A stretch of DNA of 64,000 bases from Gammaproteobacteria bacterium UBA7310 (lineage in GTDB: Bacteria; Pseudomonadota; Gammaproteobacteria; Pseudomonadales; Ketobacteraceae), in contig DKQK01000071.1 in NCBI GenBank assembly GCA_002471665.1, positions 1 to 64,000 of the forward strand, in the 5' to 3' direction. A program made the position numbers and the translations under genes. Position 1 is the first letter of the stretch. Each line of letters opens with the position of its first letter. The notes beneath the pieces are model-generated. The model was not told the DNA's origin. It did no database searches and worked only from the letters and a program-made list of their open reading frames with translations. Below are positions 17,595 through 28,748 of this stretch, piece by piece.

Positions 17595-20500
17595 TCAGTC
17601 TTCGTCGTCTTCACCCAATTCCGCCGCCAGCATCGCTGCCAGCTCGTCATCGGACAGGTCATCCAACTGATCATCTTCTTCCTGTTGTTCTTGTTGCGCA
17701 GAGGCCTCCGTACTCTCTGTTTCTGCATTGTCGTTCTCGGCATCCGCCATTTCATCCGGGAACATATCCTGAATCAGGAACGTACTCAGACTGGCTACCG
17801 TCGGATACTTGAACATCAGGGTTGCCGGTAACTGTTTGCCGATCAGGGCGCAAAGTATATTACGCAGCTCCACGGCCATCAGAGAATCCAGCCCCAGTTC
17901 CTGCAGCGGCTGATTGGGGTTAATGGTGTCCGATTCATCCAGACCCATTACCCGCTTGATCTGTTCACAGATCTTTTCTATCAGCATGGGTGTACGTTCA
18001 TCAATGGGCGCATCGGCCAGGCCGGCGCGGAACTCATCGGCCATTTTCTGCAGATCGGCGTCCACACCCACACTGGCTTTCACATCCAGTTCCGACAGGA
18101 ATGCCGGGATTGAGCCTGACATATTGGCCAGTGCCGCCCAATCGATTTCCATCAGGCCACGCTGTACCGGATTGCCTTCCAGCACCTGTTCGAACCAGCC
18201 CAGACCAACCTGTGGATCAATCAGGTGTACACCGGAGGCTTTGGCATTGGCTTCCACCTGACTGTTGGCAGCCATACCCACTTCGCCCCAGGGGCCCCAG
18301 TTGATGGCGGTGGCCGGCATGCCCAAACCGCGACGGTACGCTGCCAGGCCATCAAGGAAGGCATTGGCTGCCGCGTAGTTGGCTTGCCCCGGCGCACCCA
18401 GGAGCGATGACAGAGAAGAAAACAGCACGAACATATCCAGCGGCAGGTCTTTGGTTTCCTGATGCAGGTACCAGGCTCCCGCCAGTTTCGGCGCCATGAC
18501 CTTTTCAAAACTGGCCATGTCCTGGTTCACCACAAACGCATCCGCCAGAACACCGGCCGCGTGGATAATACCAGCCAACGGCAGGCTGCTGTCTTTTACC
18601 GTGGCCATCATGCTGACCACCTGATCCCGGTCACCGGAATCCGCCTTCACAGTGGTAACGCGCGTTCCCTTGGCCTCGATCGCTTTGACGCCGTCAGGAT
18701 CCACATCGCGTACATCGCGCCGGGCTGCCAAAATGACCTCACCGGCGCCGTGATCAGCAAACCAGTTGGCAAACAGCATCCCCAGGCCACCGGTGGCCCC
18801 GGTGATCAGATAGGAGCGATCCGCTTTCACTTCAATGGCAGGGTCATCCCGGTTAATCAGGATTTTACCAATGTGCTTACCTTGCGCCATGTAGCGGAAG
18901 GCATCCATTGCCTCCTTGTGCTTGAACACGGTGTAAGGCAATGGCTGGTAGTGACCGGCCTCCACGTTTTCCACAATCTCTTCCATCAACTCCCGCAAGG
19001 CATTGGGGTTTTGCAGGGTGACGATGACCAGGTCAAAAGCTTCATAGTATATGTCTTCACGGAAGGCTTTTACGCGATCCTGAGTCCAGATGTCCGCTTT
19101 ACCAATTTCAATAAAGCGTCCGCCCTCGTTCAGTAACTGCATGCTGGTGGTGATGAATTCTCCCGCCAGGGAGTTCAGCACCACATCCACACCGTCACCA
19201 CCGGTGACATTGCGAATCTGTTGGGCAAAATCCAGAGAGCGGGAATCGAACACGTGCTCCACTCCAATCTTGCGCAGGAAATCACGCTTCTTCTCACTGG
19301 CGGTCGCAAACACTTCTGCGCCGATATGCTTGGCTATATAAATCGCCGCCAGACCCACACCACCGGCACCGGCGTGAATCAGGATACGTTCACCCTTCTT
19401 CAGCTTGGCCAGATTCTTCAGGCCATGCAGTGCGGTGGAGTACACCACCGGAATGGTGGATGCCTGATTGATGGACAGGTTTTTCGGCACCCGGCAGGTG
19501 AGCAGTTCTTCGGAAATGGTTTGGGTACTCATGCAGGACTCGGTGAGCGGTACCATGACCACATCACCCACTTTAAAGTCCTTCACCGCCGAGCCCAGCT
19601 CGGTTACTTCACCAATACACTCGCCACCCAAAGGACCCGCTTCACCAGGGTACACATCCAACACACCCATTACATCGCGGAAGTTCAAGCCGGCGCTCAG
19701 CACTTTCACAGCCACTTGGGTGGAACCCAGCGTACGTGGCTCGAACGGTACAAACTTGAGATCTTCGAAGGTGCCTTTCTTCTCGATAATCAGGCGGTAA
19801 GGCGCTTCGGGAATCGGCATGCCCGCTGCTTCTACAGTGGTACGTGCCAGACGCGCCACCAAACGGCTGCCGCGGCGATAAGCCACCAGTTTTTCACCAC
19901 CGGCCTGCAGCATCTCCTGGGCCAGCGAGCGGGCCGCGCGGGCATCGCTCTCGGCATCCACATCCACCAATACAGAGTTGTATTCGGAATGCTCCATATC
20001 CAGTACTTTACCGAAGCCGATCAACGCGGTATGCGCCGGATTCACCTGGGTATCACTGCGCTGTGCCGACACCCCGTTTTCGGTTACACACCACAGGCGT
20101 GGTGCGCCGGCAGCAGACATGAGCTGCAATGCTTTCAGCATGTTCAGAATGGGCGAGAAGATACGCTTCTGCAGCCCCATGACGTCACCATCCGGTGCCG
20201 CCTCCGGTGCCACATACACCAAGCCTGCAACCTTATCCAAACCACCCACTGCGCCGATGGTTTGCATCCATTGACCACCATCTTCGGGGTTGAGTGTAAT
20301 GTTGTTGCCATCCTGGGTGTAGGATGCAGCCGCGTCACAACGGATCTGCCAGGCATTGACACCCTCCTGACCATTCAACTCCGCGGCAATGGCGGTCGCC
20401 AGATTGCCACCTTCCCCAATCACCAGGAAGGTTCCGGCCAGGGGTTTGACTTCCTGATCCGCAGGTATGGCCTGGGTTTTCCAGTGCACATCGTAATGAC

Positions 20501-23500
20501 CGGCAAACGGGTCTTTACTGATGGCCCGCAACAGCGCTTCTTTGGGTGCCCGTTTACTGTGCAGCGTGTCCACATCAATCAGGATGTTACCCTGATCATC
20601 GTACACCTGGATGGTGTGCGAGTAGCTCTCCAGAACTTCGTTGGGATCTTCCGGCGGATTCTTGATCTTGACGTGACACCACAGCTCGGTCGTGGGCTTG
20701 CGGAAGAAACGCAGATTCTCCAGTGCGAACGGAATGTAGATCGCATCCACTTTGGAAGCATCGAAGTCTTCATGCATGGCCGCCAGGGCAGAACTCTGGA
20801 AACAGGAATCCATCAAACCGGGATGGATCATATATTTGCCCTGTTCAATGGCGGATTCCGGCAAACGCAAACGCGTCAGGGTTTCGCCGGGGCGGCGCCA
20901 GAAGCCGGCAATCCACTGGAACTGTGACCCCAGCTGATAGCCCACCTTCCACATTTCACCGTAGAACATGGAGCCTTCATAGCTGTGGGTTGCACGGGAC
21001 TTGATCTGCTCAATGTCTTCCGGGGTCAGCACCTGGGTTGAATCCGGGTCAGCACAGGCGGCCACGTTCATGCTGGCGTGCATGGTCCACTCGGTCTCGC
21101 CGGCTTTCTCATCACGGCTGAAACCTTTCACTTCATAATCGTCCTGGGCAGTGTCCGGTAATTTCTTGAAGCCGTAATGCAGGCGACGTTTCTGTCCTTC
21201 TTCCAGAATGAACGGTTCGGGGAATACCACGTCATCGAGTTTCACCGGTTTTTCACCGTAGACATCCCGCGCGCACAGTATGGTATTGGCCACGTGGAAG
21301 GCGCCCGGCGCCACCACCACTTCGTAGAGACGGTGGTCATCCAGGTTAAACGGATGGCTGACACCGAAATTATTCTCAAAGAAGTAATCTTCACTCATCG
21401 GTGAGTGCAACATGGTCAGCAGATTCTCAGTGACTTCGCCCATGGCAGCACCACCGGTGCCAATACCATTGTCGTTGTCGCCCAACCAATAGCGCTTGCG
21501 ATCGAAGGCATAACTGGGTGCCGCCACCCGCTGGCGACCAAAGGGCTCATCAAAGGCAGCCCACTTGATATCCACACCCAGGGAGTACAGCTGCGCTGCC
21601 GCCATGTTGAACTGGCGCTCGGCGTTTTGCTTGGCCCGCAGCGTATGCACAAAGCGACACTTTTCCGTACCCAGGATCTGGGTAGCCAGGCCGGTCAAGG
21701 TGGATCCGGGGCCGATTTCCAGGCACAGATTGGTTTTCTGCTCCGTCAGCTTGCCAATGGCATCCACAAACAGCACCGGGCGTTTCACATGATCCACCCA
21801 ATATGCCGCGGTGGACATTTCACCCTGGTTGAGCTGGCCACTGACCGTGGAGATGATATCCAGCTTGGCCGCCTGATAGTCGATGCTCTCCGCCACCGCT
21901 TTGAACTCATCCAGCATGGCTTCCATCATATTGGAATGGAAGGCATGGGATACGGTCAGCAAGCGGGCGTCGATATCCTGGGCCTTGGTTTTCTCGATGA
22001 TGGCGGCAATACCAGACTCAGTACCGGATACCACGGTATTACCCGGCGCATTGCACGCCGCCACCTGCACGTCAGTGACTCCTTCCAGCAAAGCATCAAC
22101 CTTGTCCCGAGTGGTTAACAGCGCGGCCATGTCACCGGTTTCACATTTTTCCACCATCAGCCGGCCACGGGCCACAATCAGCTTCATGGCCTCTTCCTGG
22201 GTCATGATGCCCGCCAATACTGCAGCGGCGTATTCACCCACACTGTGGCCCACCATCACGGCAGGCTTCACACCCAGACTTTGCCAATGGCGCGCCAGTG
22301 CGTACTCCAGCGCAAATATGGCAGGCTGCGTGTATTGTGTGTCATCAATCTCAGCAGACCGATCACCCCACAGCAGTTCCAGCAGGGACGCACCGGTTTC
22401 CTGCTCAAACAACTTGTCACAACTGTCCAGGTGCCCTTTGAAGGCCGGATTGGTGTCATACAGCTCTTTTGCCATACCGGCATACTGTGAACCCTGTCCG
22501 GTGAAGAGCCAGGCCAAACCGGTGACCGGCTCGCTACCATCGCCTTTGAAGCTGGCGGCCACGGACACGCCTTCGGCTACCTGCTTCAATTTATCCACGG
22601 CTCCGGCTTTATCCGGCGCCACAACGGCAACCCGATGTTCAAAGTGCTGGCGGGCGGTGTTGGCGGTGAAGGCAATATCCGCGAAGGCGGCTTCCTGGGC
22701 ATTCAGATTGTCGTTCTGCAGGAATTCGGCATAACGCTTGGCCAGCCCCAGTACCGCGCCTTCGGTTTTACCCGAGAGGGTCAACACATGGCTGTTGCGC
22801 TCGACGGCGTTGATCAGCTCTTTACGTTGCGGGGCTTCTTCCAGAATCATGTGCACATTGGTGCCGCTGAATCCGAATGAGCTGATACCCACCCGGCGCT
22901 TGCGTTCACCGGCTTTCCACTCACGGCTTTCGGTGGGAATGGTGAACTTACTGGCATCCACTGCAATGTGCGGATTGAATTTCTTGAAATGCAGATGCGG
23001 AGGAATTTCTCCGTGCTGCAGTGACAGCGCGGCTTTCATCACGCTGGACACACCGGCGGCGGACTCCAGGTGACCGATGTTGGTTTTTACCGAACTGATG
23101 ATCAATGGATTATCACTGCTGCGATTGGCGCAATATACCGATTCCAATGACTGAACTTCGATTGGATCACCCAAAGGCGTTGCGGTGCCATGGGTTTCCA
23201 CCCAATCCACATCGTCCACGGTGAGGCCGGCATTGGCCAGCGCAGCACGAATGACGGTTTCCTGGGACGGCCCGTTGGGAGCCGTCAAACTGCTGGAGCG
23301 GCCATCCTGATTGACGGCAGAACCCTTGATCACCGCTACAATATTATCACCATCGCGCTGCGCATCGGACAGACGCTTGAGTGCCAATACGCCTACACCC
23401 TCACCCCGAACATAACCATCCGCGCTTTCATCAAAGGTCTTACAACGGCCTTCTTTGGACAGCATATGAGCCTTGGACAGGGCAACAAAGGTTTCCGGCA

Positions 23501-26500
23501 TGACCATGGCATTCACACCACCGGCCAGCGCCATATCGCATTCGCCGTTACGCAGGCTTTGCGATGCCAGGTGAATGGCCACCGCCGAGGAAGAACAGGC
23601 GGTGTCGATGGTCATGGTGGGGCCCTGCAGGCCCAGGTTAAAGGCCACACGACCGGCAATCACGTTCAAGGCATTACCCGTGGGAATGAACATGATGTCT
23701 TCTTCCCGCGCACCGGTTGCACAGGCGCGGATGTATTCGTTGGCACCGACACCGACGAACACGCCGGTACGGGTTCCGTTCATGGAGTTGGGCGCGTAAC
23801 CGGCATTTTCCAAAGAACCCCAGGCAGCTTCCAGAACCAGACGCTGCTGCGGTTCCATGCTTTCGATTTCCCGCGGCGCAATGCCAAACAGCTTGCCGTC
23901 GAAGGATTCAATATCGTCGATCAAACCCGCCGACAACGTGTAGGTTTTGCCGGGCGCATCTTCGTTCTTATCCAGGTACTGTTTGAGATCCCAACGCTCG
24001 CTGGGTTCGTCGTTAATACCACATTCACCGTTCTTCAGCAGATTCCAGAAATCGCCGGGGCCATTGGGTGCCATGGGCATCTTGCTGCCAATACCGATGA
24101 TGGCAATGGCTTCGCCATGGAATGCACCGGCTGCCACCGAGGCCGCTTCACTTTCCTCACCGTACAGGTTAACGGCAAAGTATTCGGCGATCTTGTTGAT
24201 GGTCGGGTAGTCGAAGATCAAAGTGGCCTTCATGGCCTGCCCGGTATCCCCTTCCACCTGCTTCTTGATTTCAAGGGCCATGATGGAATCGATTCCCAGA
24301 TCCATCAGCGGCATTTCAGGGTCCACCACCTCTGTATCGGATTTGCCCGTTACCCGGCCAAACAGGCCTTGCAGATAACCGACAATGTGCTCCTGTCGCT
24401 CTTCCACTTCCATGGGAATGAGGGATTTGAAGAACGCCGACTTTTCGCCGGTCACGCCGGACGTGGCCGCCAGGTTGCGGCCCAGGGTGCCGAACAGGGG
24501 ATGTGCGCGACGCATTTCAAGAATTTCGCGGAAACGGCTCCAGTCAATGTCCACCACCGTCTGGTGAGCATTGCCACCGGTCCAGGCTTTGGTCATTAAC
24601 TCAATGGCGGATTCCGGATCAAAGGGTTTCAAACCACGACGCTCGGCTTCTTCGGCGGCGTCCCCGGTGGCCATACCTGCACCACCCCAAGGGCCCCAGT
24701 TAAAGCCGGTAGCCGGCAAGCCCTGAGCCCGACGGTAGTCCACCAGGCCATCGAGGAAGTGATTGGCTGCCGCATAGTGGGCCATGCCTCCAGAACCCCA
24801 TACCGAGGCGATGGAAGAGAACACCACAAACACATCCAGCTCAAGATCAGCGGTTGCGTTATGCAAATTGAGAGCGCCTTCCAGTTTGGAGCGGGTCACG
24901 CTTTGCCACTGTTCAAAGGTCATTTCATGGGCCAGGGCTATATCACTGATGCCGGCCGCATGGATAACCCCTTTCAGTGGGTTGGCGGACTGGGCCAGTT
25001 CGCCCACCAGATCCGCAACCGCCGCTGCGTCGGACACGTCCACATTGGCAACGGTAATGGTGACGCCCTGCTGCTGTAACTGAGCAATCTGTTCAGCCCG
25101 TTCGCCTGCCAATGATTCCAGGTTGCCGCGCCGGCTCATAAGCACCAGATGCCTGGCACCGCTGCGGGCCAGCGCATCGGCCACATACAGGCCCAAACCG
25201 CCCAAACCACCGGTAACCAGATAGGTGGCTTCTGCATCCAGTTTCACCACGCTGGAAGAAGGCAGGCGATCCTGCCCCAGGCGCAATACACTGCGCTCAG
25301 AGCCGCTCACGCGCACCACGTCTTCCACAGTGTTGGCCGCTAATTCAGCGTAAAGCCCATCGCCCTGCTCCTGCGCACTGCCACTGAGGTCCACAATACC
25401 ACCCCACAGTTCACCGGCTTCCAGGGCAAAACCTTTGGCGAAGCCCAACATGGGATAGGCCGCCAGGTTGATATTATCAGCACCGTACGCGTTCTCACTG
25501 ACACACCAGATTCGCGCTGGGTTGCTGGCATCGCTACCGGCAATAATGCCTTTGGCAGCGGCCATGGCGGCGTGGATCTGACTGTGTACCACACCGGCCA
25601 CATCATTCAATTCCGCAGGCATGGCAGGTGCTACCAGAATCACCGGCAGAACCTTACCGGCCTCCTGGGCTTTGGTCTGCAACGGTGCCACTGCGGCCTT
25701 GATCGCGTCCGCGCCGGTGTCTGTCGCCAGGCTGACAACATTGGTTTTGGCTTGCAGTACTTCAAGCCAAGCCGGGGCATCACCAATCACCACCACATCA
25801 TCAAAGTTGGCCGCTTCTGCTTCCGGCAATTCGTTGGCAAACCAATCGGTGTTATACAGCAGACGGGCGAAAGACATACCGGCTGCCTTGCTGTAATTAC
25901 CAATGCGAATTTTATCCACCCAGAAACTCTGTTTCTGATAAGGATAAGTCGGTAAATCCACCCGGGTGCGGTCACCACCGATGAACAGGTTTTTCCACTT
26001 GATCGTGGCTCCGCTGCAATGCAGACCGGCAACCACTTCAGTCAGGTGAGCACTTTCCGCTGCATCGCGATCAACGCTGTGCAGATAGGTGATGGGCGCC
26101 GTGGATTCCACGCACTGGGGCGCCAGCTTCACCAGGTTGGCACCCGGACCGATCTCCACGCAGGCCTGCAGTTTCTGCTGACCCAGCTCTCGCGCCGCAT
26201 CCAGGAACAGAACCGCATCGCGCACATGCTCAACCCAGTACTGTGCATTCTTTACATCCTGGGTTGCAGTTTTACCGGTTTTGCTGGAAATAAAGCGAAT
26301 TCGGGGGGCTTTCAGTTTGACCTGCTCGACCACCTTGCTGAATTTATCCAGCATGGGTTGCATCATGGGCGAGTGGAACGCATGCGAAACGGTGAGCAGC
26401 TTGGCCTTGATGTTTTCGTCGCTCAGTAACGCCACAGCCTGCTCTACCGCGGGCTTTTCACCCGAAATAACGCAATTGCGCGGGCCATTCACTGCCGCAA

Positions 26501-28652
26501 TATCGATCACGCTGTCCAACGTTTCAATCACGTTGCGGGTTTCCTCGGCACTGGCAAACACCGCAGCCATGGCGCCACGCTCACACTCACTGGCCATAAG
26601 CCGGCCACGGGCACAAATCATTTTGACGGCGTCTTCCACCGACATCACACCGGAATACACCGCCGCGGCATATTCACCGATACTGTGGCCGGTGACACAG
26701 GCCGCCTGCACACCCAGAGAGGTCCACAACTGGGTCAACGCATATTGCAAAGCGAAAATGGCGGGTTGTGTGTATTGAGTTTCATCCAGCAGCGCGGTGT
26801 TATCACCCCACATGATGGAGAGCAACGGCTGATCCAATTCATCGCTCATCAGCTCCGCGACTTTATCCAGCGCGTTTTTGAACACCGGGAAGCGCGCATA
26901 CAGATCCTGCCCCATACCGGCGAACTGAGCACCTTGTCCGGTGAACATAAAGGCGATTTTGGCGGTGTTGGTACCCACATCATTGATCTGGATACCGGTG
27001 GCATCACCGTTTTTCAACAAGCCATTAAGTTTGTCAGCAGCATCCTGGGCCGAGCCGGCCAGGATAGTGGCGCGATGGCGGAAATGATTACGCCCGGTGG
27101 CCGCAGTAAAACACACATCGTTCCAATCCTGGCCCTGCAGGGAAGGCATGGCCAGTGCATCAGCGTAATTCTGCAGGTAGGCCTGCAACGCATCTTTGGT
27201 TTTGGCGGAAATGGTCAGCAGCTCAGGTGCAAACTGGGTGGCGGGTTTTTCGTCATTAATGTCTGATGGAATCGGTGCCTGCTCCACCAGAATGTGGCAG
27301 TTGGTACCACTGAAACCAAATGAACTCAAACCGCCAATGCGGACCGGGGCCTGCCACTGACGCTGTTCAGTGGGTACTTCAATGGCAATGTTGGACCAAT
27401 CAATATAGGGGTTAGGTGTAGAGTAATGCAGATGCTTGGGAATGGTCTGGTTGTGAATGGACAACACCAGTTTGATGAAGCCGGCCACCCCGGCCGCCGC
27501 TTCCAGGTGCCCCATGTTGGTTTTGATGGAACCCACCACCAGTTTATCGCTGCGCTCTTTACCATAAACGGTGTTCAGCGCGGCCAGCTCGATGGGATCA
27601 CCCAATGGGGTACCGGTACCGTGAGCCTCAATATAGGAAACCTCTTCGGGTTTCAAGCGCGCATCTTCCAACGCCGCACGCAATACCTTTTCCTGCGCCA
27701 GCTCGTTGGGAGCGGTAATACCCTGACTTTTACCATCCTGATTAACGGCCGATCCACGCACCACAGCCAATACATTATCGCCATCGCGTAACGCATCCGA
27801 CAGCCGCTTCAATACTACGGTGCCGCAACCTTCACCACGGACGTAACCATTGGCATCGCCATCGAAGGTTTTACAACGGCCATCCGGTGACAACATGCCG
27901 GCACGGGCAAAAATCATGGAGGTGGTAGGCTCCAGAATCAGGTTGACCCCGGCCGCCAGCGCCAGATCCGACTCGCCTTTGCGCAGGCTCTGCACCGCCA
28001 GATGAATGGCTACCAGTGAGGAGGAACAGGCCGTATCCACCGACATGCTGGGGCCTTGCAGGCCCAGCAGATAACTCAAGCGTCCGGATGCCACCGAATG
28101 AGAATTACCAGTGCCGTTATAAGGCGAGATGTCTTCCAGGCTGCCGTATTGAGCCTGCATATGGGAATACCCCATATGGCAAATACCGACGTAGACACCG
28201 GTCTTGGTACCCATCAATGAATCCGGAGCAATACCGGCGTGCTCCAGCGAATCCCAGGTGGTTTCCAGCAACAGTCGCTGCTGCGGCTCCATCAGGGTCG
28301 CTTCTACCGGCGCAATACCGAAAAACTCGGCATCAAACTGATCTACATCATCCACCAGGCCATTGGCTTTGGTGTACAGTTTGCCAATCGCCTCCGGATC
28401 GGGATCATAAAAATCGTCTCCCACCCAACGTTGATCCACCATATCCACAATGGCGTCCTCGCCATTTTCCAACAACTCCCAGAGTCGCTCCGGGCTGTTG
28501 GCACCGCCGGGCAGGCGACAGCCCAGGCCGATAACGGCAATGGGTTCGTGTTTTTCTTTTTCCAGCCGTTGAACCGAATCCTTCGATTTTTTCAGTTCTT
28601 TAAGAGCCTGTTTTAATAACTTGGCGGTATCGGTGTTGTTATTGTTGGACAT
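17595..28652 (-). CDS. Type I polyketide synthase, two modules KS-AT-KR-ACP / KS-AT-DH-ER-KR-ACP
   Basis: A 3685-aa PKS. Module 1: KS (~36-460, DTACSSS near 207), AT (~560-890, GHSIGE, HAFHS), KR (~1145-1330, TGGLGGLG, VWGSGG Trp, A-type), ACP (DLGIDSIMAL near 1454). Module 2: KS (~1515-1940, Cys near 1687, ETHGTATPLGDP), AT (~2030-2340, GHSVGE, HAFHS), DH (~2410-2700, catalytic His near 2439 in DHRLYEVVVAP, Asp in HPGLMDS near 2612), ER (~2930-3235, HAGAGGVGLAA), KR (~3275-3460, GVLADA, B-type-like) and ACP (LGLDSLMAVEL near 3587). Both ATs look malonyl-specific. Module 1 should leave a hydroxyl; module 2 should reduce fully. The N-terminus is a coiled-coil docking helix. The last ~70 residues are very acidic with an 'LSDDELAAMLAAEL' helix, a probable C-terminal docking element. 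ATG at 28652; GGGG upstream. Confidence 0.94.
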   Translation of the reverse strand: MSNNNNTDTAKLLKQALKELKKSKDSVQRLEKEKHEPIAVIGLGCRLPGGANSPERLWELLENGEDAIVDMVDQRWVGDDFYDPDPEAIGKLYTKANGLVDDVDQFDAEFFGIAPVEATLMEPQQRLLLETTWDSLEHAGIAPDSLMGTKTGVYVGICHMGYSHMQAQYGSLEDISPYNGTGNSHSVASGRLSYLLGLQGPSMSVDTACSSSLVAIHLAVQSLRKGESDLALAAGVNLILEPTTSMIFARAGMLSPDGRCKTFDGDANGYVRGEGCGTVVLKRLSDALRDGDNVLAVVRGSAVNQDGKSQGITAPNELAQEKVLRAALEDARLKPEEVSYIEAHGTGTPLGDPIELAALNTVYGKERSDKLVVGSIKTNMGHLEAAAGVAGFIKLVLSIHNQTIPKHLHYSTPNPYIDWSNIAIEVPTEQRQWQAPVRIGGLSSFGFSGTNCHILVEQAPIPSDINDEKPATQFAPELLTISAKTKDALQAYLQNYADALAMPSLQGQDWNDVCFTAATGRNHFRHRATILAGSAQDAADKLNGLLKNGDATGIQINDVGTNTAKIAFMFTGQGAQFAGMGQDLYARFPVFKNALDKVAELMSDELDQPLLSIMWGDNTALLDETQYTQPAIFALQYALTQLWTSLGVQAACVTGHSIGEYAAAVYSGVMSVEDAVKMICARGRLMASECERGAMAAVFASAEETRNVIETLDSVIDIAAVNGPRNCVISGEKPAVEQAVALLSDENIKAKLLTVSHAFHSPMMQPMLDKFSKVVEQVKLKAPRIRFISSKTGKTATQDVKNAQYWVEHVRDAVLFLDAARELGQQKLQACVEIGPGANLVKLAPQCVESTAPITYLHSVDRDAAESAHLTEVVAGLHCSGATIKWKNLFIGGDRTRVDLPTYPYQKQSFWVDKIRIGNYSKAAGMSFARLLYNTDWFANELPEAEAANFDDVVVIGDAPAWLEVLQAKTNVVSLATDTGADAIKAAVAPLQTKAQEAGKVLPVILVAPAMPAELNDVAGVVHSQIHAAMAAAKGIIAGSDASNPARIWCVSENAYGADNINLAAYPMLGFAKGFALEAGELWGGIVDLSGSAQEQGDGLYAELAANTVEDVVRVSGSERSVLRLGQDRLPSSSVVKLDAEATYLVTGGLGGLGLYVADALARSGARHLVLMSRRGNLESLAGERAEQIAQLQQQGVTITVANVDVSDAAAVADLVGELAQSANPLKGVIHAAGISDIALAHEMTFEQWQSVTRSKLEGALNLHNATADLELDVFVVFSSIASVWGSGGMAHYAAANHFLDGLVDYRRAQGLPATGFNWGPWGGAGMATGDAAEEAERRGLKPFDPESAIELMTKAWTGGNAHQTVVDIDWSRFREILEMRRAHPLFGTLGRNLAATSGVTGEKSAFFKSLIPMEVEERQEHIVGYLQGLFGRVTGKSDTEVVDPEMPLMDLGIDSIMALEIKKQVEGDTGQAMKATLIFDYPTINKIAEYFAVNLYGEESEAASVAAGAFHGEAIAIIGIGSKMPMAPNGPGDFWNLLKNGECGINDEPSERWDLKQYLDKNEDAPGKTYTLSAGLIDDIESFDGKLFGIAPREIESMEPQQRLVLEAAWGSLENAGYAPNSMNGTRTGVFVGVGANEYIRACATGAREEDIMFIPTGNALNVIAGRVAFNLGLQGPTMTIDTACSSSAVAIHLASQSLRNGECDMALAGGVNAMVMPETFVALSKAHMLSKEGRCKTFDESADGYVRGEGVGVLALKRLSDAQRDGDNIVAVIKGSAVNQDGRSSSLTAPNGPSQETVIRAALANAGLTVDDVDWVETHGTATPLGDPIEVQSLESVYCANRSSDNPLIISSVKTNIGHLESAAGVSSVMKAALSLQHGEIPPHLHFKKFNPHIAVDASKFTIPTESREWKAGERKRRVGISSFGFSGTNVHMILEEAPQRKELINAVERNSHVLTLSGKTEGAVLGLAKRYAEFLQNDNLNAQEAAFADIAFTANTARQHFEHRVAVVAPDKAGAVDKLKQVAEGVSVAASFKGDGSEPVTGLAWLFTGQGSQYAGMAKELYDTNPAFKGHLDSCDKLFEQETGASLLELLWGDRSAEIDDTQYTQPAIFALEYALARHWQSLGVKPAVMVGHSVGEYAAAVLAGIMTQEEAMKLIVARGRLMVEKCETGDMAALLTTRDKVDALLEGVTDVQVAACNAPGNTVVSGTESGIAAIIEKTKAQDIDARLLTVSHAFHSNMMEAMLDEFKAVAESIDYQAAKLDIISTVSGQLNQGEMSTAAYWVDHVKRPVLFVDAIGKLTEQKTNLCLEIGPGSTLTGLATQILGTEKCRFVHTLRAKQNAERQFNMAAAQLYSLGVDIKWAAFDEPFGRQRVAAPSYAFDRKRYWLGDNDNGIGTGGAAMGEVTENLLTMLHSPMSEDYFFENNFGVSHPFNLDDHRLYEVVVAPGAFHVANTILCARDVYGEKPVKLDDVVFPEPFILEEGQKRRLHYGFKKLPDTAQDDYEVKGFSRDEKAGETEWTMHASMNVAACADPDSTQVLTPEDIEQIKSRATHSYEGSMFYGEMWKVGYQLGSQFQWIAGFWRRPGETLTRLRLPESAIEQGKYMIHPGLMDSCFQSSALAAMHEDFDASKVDAIYIPFALENLRFFRKPTTELWCHVKIKNPPEDPNEVLESYSHTIQVYDDQGNILIDVDTLHSKRAPKEALLRAISKDPFAGHYDVHWKTQAIPADQEVKPLAGTFLVIGEGGNLATAIAAELNGQEGVNAWQIRCDAAASYTQDGNNITLNPEDGGQWMQTIGAVGGLDKVAGLVYVAPEAAPDGDVMGLQKRIFSPILNMLKALQLMSAAGAPRLWCVTENGVSAQRSDTQVNPAHTALIGFGKVLDMEHSEYNSVLVDVDAESDARAARSLAQEMLQAGGEKLVAYRRGSRLVARLARTTVEAAGMPIPEAPYRLIIEKKGTFEDLKFVPFEPRTLGSTQVAVKVLSAGLNFRDVMGVLDVYPGEAGPLGGECIGEVTELGSAVKDFKVGDVVMVPLTESCMSTQTISEELLTCRVPKNLSINQASTIPVVYSTALHGLKNLAKLKKGERILIHAGAGGVGLAAIYIAKHIGAEVFATASEKKRDFLRKIGVEHVFDSRSLDFAQQIRNVTGGDGVDVVLNSLAGEFITTSMQLLNEGGRFIEIGKADIWTQDRVKAFREDIYYEAFDLVIVTLQNPNALRELMEEIVENVEAGHYQPLPYTVFKHKEAMDAFRYMAQGKHIGKILINRDDPAIEVKADRSYLITGATGGLGMLFANWFADHGAGEVILAARRDVRDVDPDGVKAIEAKGTRVTTVKADSGDRDQVVSMMATVKDSSLPLAGIIHAAGVLADAFVVNQDMASFEKVMAPKLAGAWYLHQETKDLPLDMFVLFSSLSSLLGAPGQANYAAANAFLDGLAAYRRGLGMPATAINWGPWGEVGMAANSQVEANAKASGVHLIDPQVGLGWFEQVLEGNPVQRGLMEIDWAALANMSGSIPAFLSELDVKASVGVDADLQKMADEFRAGLADAPIDERTPMLIEKICEQIKRVMGLDESDTINPNQPLQELGLDSLMAVELRNILCALIGKQLPATLMFKYPTVASLSTFLIQDMFPDEMADAENDNAETESTEASAQQEQQEEDDQLDDLSDDELAAMLAAELGEDDED

Positions 28653-28748
28653 AGTAACCCCGTGAAGTGTTTATTCTTCTTCTCTTATTGGTCAAATCGT
28701 TGTTATTGGAAAAGTATCGGGAAAGGCACCGCGCAGGTGCAATTGAGC

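Noticed and set aside
19221..20927. 568-codon plus-strand frame inside the bimodular PKS gene
   Set aside because: It is the antisense of strongly conserved DH and ER coding sequence; its His/Gln-rich translation is typical of a shadow frame. The same applies to 23190-24599 and other long antisense frames in the PKS region.
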